A stretch of DNA of 22,196 nucleotides from a virus: positions 1 through 22,196 of IMG/VR virus record IMGVR_UViG_3300030085_005115; one strand, 5' to 3'. The notes under the pieces are model-generated. The model was not told the origin of the DNA. It saw only the letters and a list, made by a program, of their open reading frames with translations, and did not search any database. Made by a program: the position numbers and the translations under genes. Positions 1 through 7,030 of this stretch are shown piece after piece. Positions within the stretch are counted from its first letter, which is position 1. The number at the start of each line of letters is the position of its first letter.

Positions 1-2
1 AA

Positions 3-3000
3 AAATTTGGTCCTTTAGCTGTGAGTCAATGGTTGGCTAATGCTCAAGCTGTTACTTATATGAGAGTTTTAGGCGCCGGGGATGGAAAACAAAGAAATTC
101 AGAAACAGGTAATGTTAATAACGCGGGTTTTGTTGTTGGAAATCAAACAGTTCAAGCAAACGGAAATGTCGGCAACAATCCATTTGCGACTCCTGGAGTT
201 GGCGCAGTAGAAGGTAGAACTTACTTCTTAGGCTGTTTCATGTCGGAGTCACTTGGATCAACAATATTTAGTGATGCAGGAATTCAGTCTGCGCCTGTGG
301 GTGTCGAACCAGCGCTTTTAGCAAGTGCTCTGGACACAGACACAGCAACTACGCAAAACAACGATACAATAGTCTTTACTGTTCCAACAGCAGCCGGCGG
401 TCAAGGAACCACAACAATTAAATTTACTAGTAGCGATGCAACAGGAGACGCAGTTGATGACGCAAATATAATCGGTATTGGTATTGGTTCCGGACCAAGT
501 AAAGCTGATCTACAAGCTGCAATTATTGCAGCAATTAACGGCACGTCAAACGGTAGAGTAACTTTAGCACCAAGTGCAAATGGAACTGCTGGTGTCCAAG
601 GTATTACAGCGACTGATGCTGGTTCAAATGCAATTACAATCACAGCGGCAACTAGTGTAGGAAGCGCAGGTAATAGTATAACTTTGGCCATGGGAGCAAA
701 TTCACTACTTGCAGGTGGTGCAGCTAGCGTCACACTCGCCGGAGGTATCACAGCTTCAAGATCAGCTCCAATTCTCAGAGGGGTTCTTCTTGCGCCGAGT
801 GGTGTCATCTTGCATTTAAGCGGTAATGCTCAAGCTGCAAACACGGCGCCTTCTAAATCTGATCGAGCTACAGTCAATAAAAAAGGTGACTTGACAGGGT
901 CAGTTAATTTGGCCAGTCAAGAATTTGTGATGTTAATGAACGGTTATAGTAACTCAGTCATTTCTAAAAAGACAGCTGTTACTGCTTCTTTTGACATGAC
1001 TGCACCTAATTACTTTGCCAATGTTTTTAACAGAGATCCACTTAAAATTGAAGAAGAAGGTCACTTACTTTATGGAAGTTATGATATATACCCAGACTTA
1101 GCAGTTGTGACTGGTAGCGGTATTATTAAAACACAAACTGATGCCAAAGAAGACATATCTTTTCTTTTGACATCATCATTAGATAGAAATACCGGTAATG
1201 CAACGATACCAAACTATGAGAATTTTGAAGATAGATTTACGCATGCAAAGACACCTTTTGTAATTTCTCAAAAATTTGGATCAGTTAATAAAAACTTATT
1301 TAGAATCCATCTCTTATCAGACGGAGAGAATGTAAGTAATAAGTTTAAATTCTCAATTGAAAATATTAGAAAGTCTAGGTCTGAACTAGATAAGTTTGGT
1401 ACATTTGATTTACTAGTAAGAAGATTTAATGATACAGATGAAGAACCTATTGTCCTAGAATCTTTTAGAGGTCTTTCGTTAGATCCAAGTTCAGATAGGT
1501 ATATCGCTAGAGTAATCGGAGATCAGAACATCTATTATAATTTTGATGCTGCTAGTTCTAGTCAAAAAATTATAGTTAAAGGAAGTCATCCTGTTTCTTC
1601 TAAATACATAAGAGTTGAGATGGCTGCAAGTGTTGATAATGGAACAGAAGAACAAGAAGCACTTCCGTTTGGTTATAGAGGGTTTGGTCATGTTGTTACT
1701 AGTGGATCAATACTGTCTAATGTTCCTGATGCTTCTGTTTTTACAAAGACAACGGCTGTCCAAGAAGTAGTTGAACCGCCTATCCCGCACAGAAAAACAA
1801 TAGCGTTAGGCACAGGTATACAAAAGAGATCAGACGCAAGACTTTACTGGGGCATCCAGACTTCTAGAAAAACGTCACCCACACAACCTAACTTACAAGG
1901 CTTGTTTGATAATTCTTTCAACACTTATGTAAAACATTTCCCAGGACACAGAAAAGATGAGCTTAAGTTCTTATCAGAGAATAGTAATTCAGCTGATGCT
2001 TTCAATAATAATAAATTTTCTCTAGAGAATATTTTAGTAAGAACCGGTTCTGATACAAATGCTGACCCTGAATACTGGCTTAGTGCTTCTTACGTTAGAG
2101 GTGGTAATATTTCTAGCAATGATGCTAATAAGACACGCGCTTTTAAAGTTACAGACTTGGAAAAAGTTGGTAATATTAAATTTGCTAAGTTTACTTTTAT
2201 GGCTCAAGGTGGATTTAACGGTAACAACATTTTTAACGAGTCTAGATATAACTTAGAAAATAATGCTGTTAAAAGAGAAATGGATGACACTAACGCAGAC
2301 GGTGTGAATGACAACACAGTAGCAGCATATAGAAAGGCAATTGATGTGATGTCATCTAAAACAGACGTCGACGTCCAATTACTGTCTGTACCTGGTATAA
2401 GACACGCCGCCGTAACAGACTATGCAATACAGAAAATTGAAGATAGGTTTGATGCCATGTTTATTATGGATGTTGAAGAAAGAGATCAAACAAATGCTGT
2501 TATTACATCATCACTTCAGACTCCTCACGTTCTTAACACAGTCACTTCGTTTAAAAATAGATCACTAGATACTTCTTTTGCAGCTGCTTATTTCCCAGAT
2601 GTGGTTATCAAGGATCCGGACACAAGAACATTAGTTCAAGTTCCTCCTTCAGTATCCGTCTTAGGCGCATACTCTTTAAATGATAGAGTAGCACATCCAT
2701 GGTATGCACCAGCAGGTTTCACGCGAGGTGCTTTAAATACGGTAGAAATGGCGTCTGTTAGACTAAATAGAACAAATCTAGATGATCTTTATGAATCAGA
2801 CATTAATCCAATTGCTGATTTTCCAGGTGTAGGAATCACAATTTGGGGTCAAAAAACGCTACAAGCAGCAAATTCTGCTTTAGACAGAATTAATGTTAGA
2901 AGACTTTTGATTGATGTTAGAAGGAAAGTAAAGGCTGTTGCTAATACACTGTTGTTTGAGCCTAACAGAGAGGAAACACTGGAAAAATTCACTTCCTTAG

Positions 3001-3194
3001 TTAATCCTATTTTACAAAGAGTGCAAGATCAGAGCGGTGTTGAAAGATACAAAGCAGTTATTGATACTAGTACTACAACTCAAGCTGACGTTGAAAACAA
3101 CACTATACGCGGGAAAATTTACTTACAACCAACACGCTCAATTGAGTTTGTTGCTTTGGACTTTGTTGTAACAAATGCAGGTTCAAATATTTAA
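3..3194 (+). CDS. gp18: Tail sheath protein, T4 gp18-like (5' end outside window)
   Basis: Contractile tail sheath subunit, which polymerises around the tail tube and contracts on infection. The frame is open to the left edge, and the codons before the GTG at 21 read KFGPLAV, continuing into SQWLANAQAVTYMRVLGAGDG. That is the conserved sheath block 'FGP...(S/Y)QW...TY.R.LG', so the GTG is an internal valine and the gene is 5'-truncated. The C-terminal ~110 residues (RINVRRLLIDVRRKV..., LLFEPNREETLEKF, IRGKIYLQPTRSIEFVALDF) match the sheath C-terminal domain that makes the inter-subunit mesh. With over 1060 residues it is much longer than T4 gp18 (659 aa). Part of the excess is an Ala/Gly/Thr/Ser-rich, beta-looking insert at about nt 330-760. 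It is followed after 35 bp by the tail tube gene, the classical 18-19 order. Confidence 0.93.
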   Translation, partial: KFGPLAVSQWLANAQAVTYMRVLGAGDGKQRNSETGNVNNAGFVVGNQTVQANGNVGNNPFATPGVGAVEGRTYFLGCFMSESLGSTIFSDAGIQSAPVGVEPALLASALDTDTATTQNNDTIVFTVPTAAGGQGTTTIKFTSSDATGDAVDDANIIGIGIGSGPSKADLQAAIIAAINGTSNGRVTLAPSANGTAGVQGITATDAGSNAITITAATSVGSAGNSITLAMGANSLLAGGAASVTLAGGITASRSAPILRGVLLAPSGVILHLSGNAQAANTAPSKSDRATVNKKGDLTGSVNLASQEFVMLMNGYSNSVISKKTAVTASFDMTAPNYFANVFNRDPLKIEEEGHLLYGSYDIYPDLAVVTGSGIIKTQTDAKEDISFLLTSSLDRNTGNATIPNYENFEDRFTHAKTPFVISQKFGSVNKNLFRIHLLSDGENVSNKFKFSIENIRKSRSELDKFGTFDLLVRRFNDTDEEPIVLESFRGLSLDPSSDRYIARVIGDQNIYYNFDAASSSQKIIVKGSHPVSSKYIRVEMAASVDNGTEEQEALPFGYRGFGHVVTSGSILSNVPDASVFTKTTAVQEVVEPPIPHRKTIALGTGIQKRSDARLYWGIQTSRKTSPTQPNLQGLFDNSFNTYVKHFPGHRKDELKFLSENSNSADAFNNNKFSLENILVRTGSDTNADPEYWLSASYVRGGNISSNDANKTRAFKVTDLEKVGNIKFAKFTFMAQGGFNGNNIFNESRYNLENNAVKREMDDTNADGVNDNTVAAYRKAIDVMSSKTDVDVQLLSVPGIRHAAVTDYAIQKIEDRFDAMFIMDVEERDQTNAVITSSLQTPHVLNTVTSFKNRSLDTSFAAAYFPDVVIKDPDTRTLVQVPPSVSVLGAYSLNDRVAHPWYAPAGFTRGALNTVEMASVRLNRTNLDDLYESDINPIADFPGVGITIWGQKTLQAANSALDRINVRRLLIDVRRKVKAVANTLLFEPNREETLEKFTSLVNPILQRVQDQSGVERYKAVIDTSTTTQADVENNTIRGKIYLQPTRSIEFVALDFVVTNAGSNI
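330..760 (+). other. Inserted beta-rich domain in the tail sheath with raised GC
   Basis: This segment of the sheath gene encodes a Thr/Ala/Gly/Ser-rich stretch (about residues 110-253 of the visible protein) with phrases such as TTTIKFTSSDATGD, DLQAAIIAAINGTSNG and AITITAATSVGSAGN. It interrupts sheath sequence that resumes at SAPILRGVLLAPSGV. The line 541-600 is 48% GC, whereas 1321-1380 in the same gene is 27%. The composition and strand/turn pattern suggest a surface-exposed beta-sandwich decoration domain. Function is not known, and the borders are approximate. Confidence 0.6.
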
Positions 3195-3229
3195 TTACTA
3201 GATATATAATAATATAAAAGGAGAATAAA

Positions 3230-3721
3230 ATGGCAGAAACCCTATCAGTCACAGATATGCTACCAAATAAGTTTGAACCTAAAAGAGGCTACCGATGGGT
3301 TCTAGCTATAGAAGGTATTGACTCATTCTTAGTGATGTCAACAAAAAGACCAGATGCAACAATTAATGCTACAGAGATTAAGTTTATTAATAGTTATCGA
3401 ATGATATCAAACGGTAAAGTTAAGTGGGGTAACATTTCAGTTGAACTTCACGACCCTATCGCGCCTTCCGGTGCACAACAAGTGATGGAGTGGATTAGAA
3501 CTCACTACGAGTCAGTGTCCGGTCGTGCAGGTTATGCTGATTTTTATAAGCGTGATCTACAGTTAAAGATGTTAGATCCAATTGGTACAGTTGTTGAATT
3601 GTGGGATATCAAGGGTGCAATCATAACAAACGCAACTTTTGGTGCTTTAACTTATTCTGGTGATGAATTAATGAAAATTAGTTTGACATTAGAAGTTGAT
3701 AATTGTGTACTGCAATTCTAA
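3230..3721 (+). CDS. gp19: Tail tube protein, T4 gp19-like
   Basis: Subunit of the inner tail tube through which DNA is delivered. The 163-aa length equals that of T4 gp19. Family hallmarks are visible: an N-terminal NKFEPKRGYRWVLAIEGID, then TEIKFINSYRMISNGKVKWGNISVELHDPI, a GYADFYKRDLQLKMLDPIG block, and a C-terminal strand ending in CVLQF. The ATG is preceded by AAGGAG at 3218-3223 with 6-nt spacing, so the start is secure. It follows the sheath gene directly and is followed by a strong terminator, which suggests high, separately bounded expression, as expected for a major structural protein. Confidence 0.95.
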   Translation: MAETLSVTDMLPNKFEPKRGYRWVLAIEGIDSFLVMSTKRPDATINATEIKFINSYRMISNGKVKWGNISVELHDPIAPSGAQQVMEWIRTHYESVSGRAGYADFYKRDLQLKMLDPIGTVVELWDIKGAIITNATFGALTYSGDELMKISLTLEVDNCVLQF

Positions 3722-3747
3722 TTAAATAATTAATTAACTTTTACTAT

Positions 3748-3776
3748 AAACTCCTGTATAATTACAGGAGTTTTTT
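3748..3776 (+). terminator. Rho-independent terminator after the tail tube gene
   Basis: The arms AAACTCCTGTA (3748-3758) and TACAGGAGTTT (3763-3773) pair perfectly around a TAAT loop, and the T run extends to 3776. It lies 26 bp after the tail tube stop and 20 bp before the gp26 start. No obvious promoter fits in the short remaining gap, so the downstream genes probably depend on partial read-through. Confidence 0.9.
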
Positions 3777-3795
3777 AGTTTATGGGAGGCAATAC

Positions 3796-4590
3796 ATGCA
3801 AGATAAAGTTAATGATATTATGAAAAATGAATTTAATTGGGAAGTACCTTATGAGTCAATACCACTCCCATCAGAAGGTGTTCTGTATAATCCAGACTTA
3901 ACTTTATTTAATCGTCAAACTTTGCAGATCAAAGCAATGACTGCTAAAGAAGAAGATATTTTAACTAGTCAAGCTTACATAAAAGACGGGACAGTAATTC
4001 AGAAGCTAATTAGTTCTTGTTTGGTAGATAAAACATTCGATGTCAACGATTTAATTGTTGGAGATAGAAATGCTCTTTTAGTATCTGTGAGAATCACTGG
4101 TTATGGAAGCGATTATAAAATGACACACACATGTCAACATTGCTCTTCTAAAAACAATGTAGTTGCTCAGTTATCTGAACTAGGAATCAAGAGACTAAAG
4201 GATCAACCGATTGAACCTGGGAAAAATTTATTTAAATATGAACTACCTGTGACTAAAAAAATAGTTCATTACAAATTTTCGACCGGTCATGATGAAAATG
4301 AAGAAGAGATAACAAACAAAAGAAGACAACAGCTAGGTATGCAAACACCCGGTAAAGTTACTTCTTTTCTAGAGAGATCAATAGTGTCAGTTGACGGCAT
4401 CACTGATAAAAATAAAATTACACATTTTATACGAAATATGCCGGCATTAGATTCTAGACGCCTTAGAATTCATATGAAAGAAAATGAACCAGGTATTGAC
4501 ATGACCTGGCATTATAATTGTGACAATTGTCGTGGGGAAAATAAGATAGACCTCCCACTGACCTCTGAATTTTTTTGGCCCAGTACATAG
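3796..4590 (+). CDS. gp26: T4 gp26-like baseplate protein with zinc ribbon
   Basis: 264-aa protein resembling the T4 baseplate protein family that contains gp26 (recognised by eye, not searched). The N-terminus has the family-like phrase PYESIPLPSEGVLYNP (about residues 18-33) followed by LQIKAMTAKEEDILTSQAYIK. Two CxxC knuckles, CQHC (113-116) and CDNC (242-245), can form a zinc ribbon. GGGAGG at 3784-3789 supports the ATG at 3796 rather than the in-frame ATG at 3820. The frame ends at TAG 4588-4590 right after FFWPST. A conserved-looking C-terminal extension then continues in the +1 frame (see next entries), so this may be the short product of a frameshift pair. Its place just upstream of the tape measure is where tail assembly chaperone pairs usually sit. 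Confidence 0.8.
   Translation: MQDKVNDIMKNEFNWEVPYESIPLPSEGVLYNPDLTLFNRQTLQIKAMTAKEEDILTSQAYIKDGTVIQKLISSCLVDKTFDVNDLIVGDRNALLVSVRITGYGSDYKMTHTCQHCSSKNNVVAQLSELGIKRLKDQPIEPGKNLFKYELPVTKKIVHYKFSTGHDENEEEITNKRRQQLGMQTPGKVTSFLERSIVSVDGITDKNKITHFIRNMPALDSRRLRIHMKENEPGIDMTWHYNCDNCRGENKIDLPLTSEFFWPST
4570..4590 (+). other. Candidate +1 translational frameshift site
   Basis: The zero frame reads TTT TTT TGG CCC AGT ACA TAG. The +1 frame is open from 4562 (after TGA 4559-4561) to 4831, so any shift must occur between 4562 and the TAG. Two slippery features lie in this overlap: seven T at 4570-4576, and CCC followed by A (4579-4582), where a proline tRNA could slip to CCA. A shift at CCC keeps FFWP and gives a 344-aa fusion. 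A one-base error in the T run would have the same effect, so an assembly or sequencing artefact is the main alternative. Confidence 0.5.
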
Positions 4591-4831
4591 CTGGCGCGAA
4601 AATATTCTAGAAGAATTTTTTCTGCTCCAGATGCACCTCAACATGTCATATTCAGAGGTCAAAAGCTTACCAATAAGATATAGACATTGGTACTTAAATA
4701 GACTTGCACGACATTTTGAAGAAAGAAACCAATTGCAAGAATCTGCTAAAAATAGCAGCAAGACTAGCAATAGTGAAAACTTAGATAAGTTTGCTCAGTT
4801 TGAATCTCAAATAAATAACAAACTTAAATAG
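4583..4831 (+). CDS. C-terminal extension of gp26-like protein, probably made by +1 frameshift
   Basis: In the +1 frame the sequence reads VHSWRENILEEFFLLQ followed by MSYSEVKSLPIRYRHWYLNRLARHFEERN, then a polar tail ending in INNKLK. The pattern 'x(I/L)xEEFFLL...SxxEVxxLPxRYRxWYLxRL' resembles the C-terminal part of gp26-type proteins and tail assembly chaperones in other phages. The first ATG is at 4631, but neither it nor the ATG at 4646 has a ribosome-binding site, and coding similarity starts well upstream of both. Independent translation of a 66-aa peptide from 4631 is therefore less likely than expression as a fusion. It ends 29 bp before the tape measure gene. Confidence 0.6.
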   Translation, partial: VHSWRENILEEFFLLQMHLNMSYSEVKSLPIRYRHWYLNRLARHFEERNQLQESAKNSSKTSNSENLDKFAQFESQINNKLK

Positions 4832-4860
4832 CAGATAGTTATTATATATGAGAGGTAAAT

Positions 4861-6816
4861 ATGGCAGAAATTAGTCTTGAAGACTTAACAAAGGCAGTAA
4901 AAGCAGGAATGGACGAGTCTCTAGGCTTTACCGGAGGTATGACAGCAAGTGAGAGGAGAGCAGCATTGGGAGCTAGTTCCCCTTCTCAATCGAGTTCAGA
5001 TGTTACTACATCTCAAAGCACAACGACAACGACTAAACCCGGTGCAGGTAAATTTGATTCGTCAGAATACATGAAGCGACTAGCGAAACAATTAGGCCCA
5101 GCAGGTGAGGCCATCCCTTCAGCACTTGTCGGTGCCATTGATTTTATTGGTAAAGCCATCCAAGGTCAAAATGACATGGTAAAACAAATCGTTGCAGATG
5201 ATCTAGACTACATAATGTCAGCAAGAGAGATCTTTGGTAATATCTCTATGGATATGGCAACTGGTCATCTTAAAATTGCCGGTGATGCCAAGCAGTATGT
5301 TGAAAATTTTGAAAGTATATTGGTGGACGCCACTAACACAATGCAGGAATCCTCTGAGTTGTCTTTTAAAGAAGGTTACGGTTCAAACTTAGATCCGATG
5401 TACAACTTTTTTGTTTCTGCAACAGCTGCAGCTGAAAAGTTTGGCAAGATTATGGAAGCAGTAGGATCTGATACCCCTAAGATAATTCAAGAAATTAATG
5501 ACATAGAAGCCAAAAAAATAACATTTTTTGCACAGACTCTAGGCATTGTTGAGCGTGATGTTTCAACTTTACTTGAACGACAATATGCATTTACAGGAGA
5601 AGCTTCTGACAAGATCTTAGGTGATATTGGTACTACAGCAAAGGCACTGTCAGATACAACAGGCATTGCAGCAAAACAGCTTAAAACGGGCATAGTTGAC
5701 ATTATGCGTGACGTGGATAAATTTGGTGACATCGGTGTTGATTCAGCAGGTAGAATCTCAGCTGCCTTACTTCAGTTAGGCGTAGACTTTAATAGTTTTC
5801 AGAGAATGACAGATCAGTTTATGAATTTTGATAGTGCGGCTGGTAAAATGGGTGAACTCTCAACACTCTTTGGAATACAATTGGATGCCATGGAAATGAC
5901 ATACCTAGCAAATGAGGATCAAGAAGAGTTCCTATTTAGAATGAGAGAAGAAATACTCGATGCTGGAATCGACGTGGAGAATATGTCTAAGACCCGAGCA
6001 CGAGCTTTAACTTCGCAATTAGGTTTAAAATCTGTCACAGAAATGAAAACTTTTTTAAGAGAAGGAGAGTTGTCTTTTGATCAAGAAACTCTTGAAGGAT
6101 CGACAGCTATGGCAGAAGGTATGGACGCGCTAACAGTTGCCGGACGTGATTTTGGTAACGAATTTGCTAGATCAGCTCAGACAGCAGCAGAGGCTATGGA
6201 TGAAAAATTTATACCCGGTATTGTTTCCAGTAGGGACGAGATGTTTAAGTTAGGATCGCAGGCAAATCAAACATACGCGGCTATTCAGCAATTTAAACTT
6301 CCGGAAGGCTTTGATAAGTTTCGAAATGAAGTCACAGATATTCGTATAGGGGTTGAGCAGACTAAAACAGTGTTTGCCGACAACCTTACTGATGGTGTAA
6401 ATTTACTTGGTGAATCAGCTGCTGATTTTTTATTTGATACATATGAAGACAATCTCAAAGACTTTAAAGACAAAATGTTAAAAGAAGTTGAGGACTTTTA
6501 CAATAAGTATAAACCTGAAAATATCGACGCTATAAAACAAGAAATGCAAGTTGAAATTGCAGCTATCGATACAAACTCGATACAGAAAGTAGTCGATCAA
6601 CAAGCAATCGTTAATCTTAAAACTCAAGAACAAGTAGCAACGTTGCTAGATGTGCTAGTAACTTCAAAGCAGCAACACGAGACTTTAATGACAAAGCTAA
6701 ACAATGAAGAACCGATAATCTTTAGAGTCGATCTAGACGGTGACACGATAGCCGACACAACATACAAAGTACTACTGAAAAACGGACAGATTATAACTGC
6801 AGATACTAGGTCATAA
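4861..6816 (+). CDS. Tail tape measure protein (T4 gp29-type role)
   Basis: 651-aa, largely helical protein whose position after tube and gp26-like genes and before the hub fits the tape measure that sets tail length. T4 gp29 has 590 aa, so the tail should be of similar length. An N-terminal Ser/Thr-rich linker (about residues 38-60) precedes long helices. A central block, FQRMTDQFMNFDSAAGKMGE and the following LSTLFGIQLDAMEMTYLAN, is of the type seen in tape measure proteins of marine myoviruses. There is no convincing membrane segment. The C-terminus (IIFRVDLDGDTIADTTYKVL) is a small beta element that may bind the hub. GAGAGG at 4850-4855 supports the ATG. The assignment rests on context and character rather than a defining motif. 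Confidence 0.72.
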   Translation: MAEISLEDLTKAVKAGMDESLGFTGGMTASERRAALGASSPSQSSSDVTTSQSTTTTTKPGAGKFDSSEYMKRLAKQLGPAGEAIPSALVGAIDFIGKAIQGQNDMVKQIVADDLDYIMSAREIFGNISMDMATGHLKIAGDAKQYVENFESILVDATNTMQESSELSFKEGYGSNLDPMYNFFVSATAAAEKFGKIMEAVGSDTPKIIQEINDIEAKKITFFAQTLGIVERDVSTLLERQYAFTGEASDKILGDIGTTAKALSDTTGIAAKQLKTGIVDIMRDVDKFGDIGVDSAGRISAALLQLGVDFNSFQRMTDQFMNFDSAAGKMGELSTLFGIQLDAMEMTYLANEDQEEFLFRMREEILDAGIDVENMSKTRARALTSQLGLKSVTEMKTFLREGELSFDQETLEGSTAMAEGMDALTVAGRDFGNEFARSAQTAAEAMDEKFIPGIVSSRDEMFKLGSQANQTYAAIQQFKLPEGFDKFRNEVTDIRIGVEQTKTVFADNLTDGVNLLGESAADFLFDTYEDNLKDFKDKMLKEVEDFYNKYKPENIDAIKQEMQVEIAAIDTNSIQKVVDQQAIVNLKTQEQVATLLDVLVTSKQQHETLMTKLNNEEPIIFRVDLDGDTIADTTYKVLLKNGQIITADTRS

Positions 6817-6820
6817 AATT

Positions 6821-7030
6821 ATGAAAGACATTATTAAAGAAGAAATAAACAACTATATTAAAAGCCAAAATTTAACCGACGAAGAAACAAGAGTCATGGA
6901 TACTTATGTTAAAGAGTTAATTGAGTATATCGATCCTCTTCTGAAGGTGAGTGATATCTTAAAAGATAAAAGTCAAGCAAGAAAAATTGTTAATATGATT
7001 TTAGAAGACCTAGGAGATAGAATTGGCTAG
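6821..7030 (+). CDS. Small acidic helical protein, unknown function
   Basis: 69-aa protein, predicted mostly helical and acidic (MKDIIKEEINNYIK, EETRVMDTYVKELIEYIDPLL, ARKIVNMILEDLGDRIG). It starts 4 bp after the tape measure stop and its last 8 bases overlap the TTG start of the next gene, so it is translated within the baseplate operon and carries that gene's ribosome-binding site. The only upstream Shine-Dalgarno-like sequence is a weak AGG about 11 nt away, suggesting coupling to the tape measure gene. It could be a tape measure or baseplate assembly chaperone, but I do not recognise it. Confidence 0.7.
   Translation: MKDIIKEEINNYIKSQNLTDEETRVMDTYVKELIEYIDPLLKVSDILKDKSQARKIVNMILEDLGDRIG

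Noticed and set aside
21-23. GTG as the start of the sheath gene
   Set aside because: The frame is open to the left edge and the upstream codons KFGPLAV belong to the conserved sheath block, so the gene begins outside the window.
401-808. Reverse-strand open frame opposite the sheath insert
   Set aside because: It lies fully inside a well-supported gene, has low-complexity Ala/Val/Pro-rich composition and no ribosome-binding site; it mirrors the GC-rich insert.
3212-3220. ATATAAAAG before the tube gene, also present at 16983-16991, as a late promoter motif
   Set aside because: Before the tube gene it overlaps the ribosome-binding site, so a transcript started there would lack it; in A+T-rich DNA such matches are common.
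4806-4820. AATAAATA-like match to the T4 late promoter consensus
   Set aside because: It lies at the end of the coding frame, the A+T background makes it unremarkable, and no second copy marks other late genes here.
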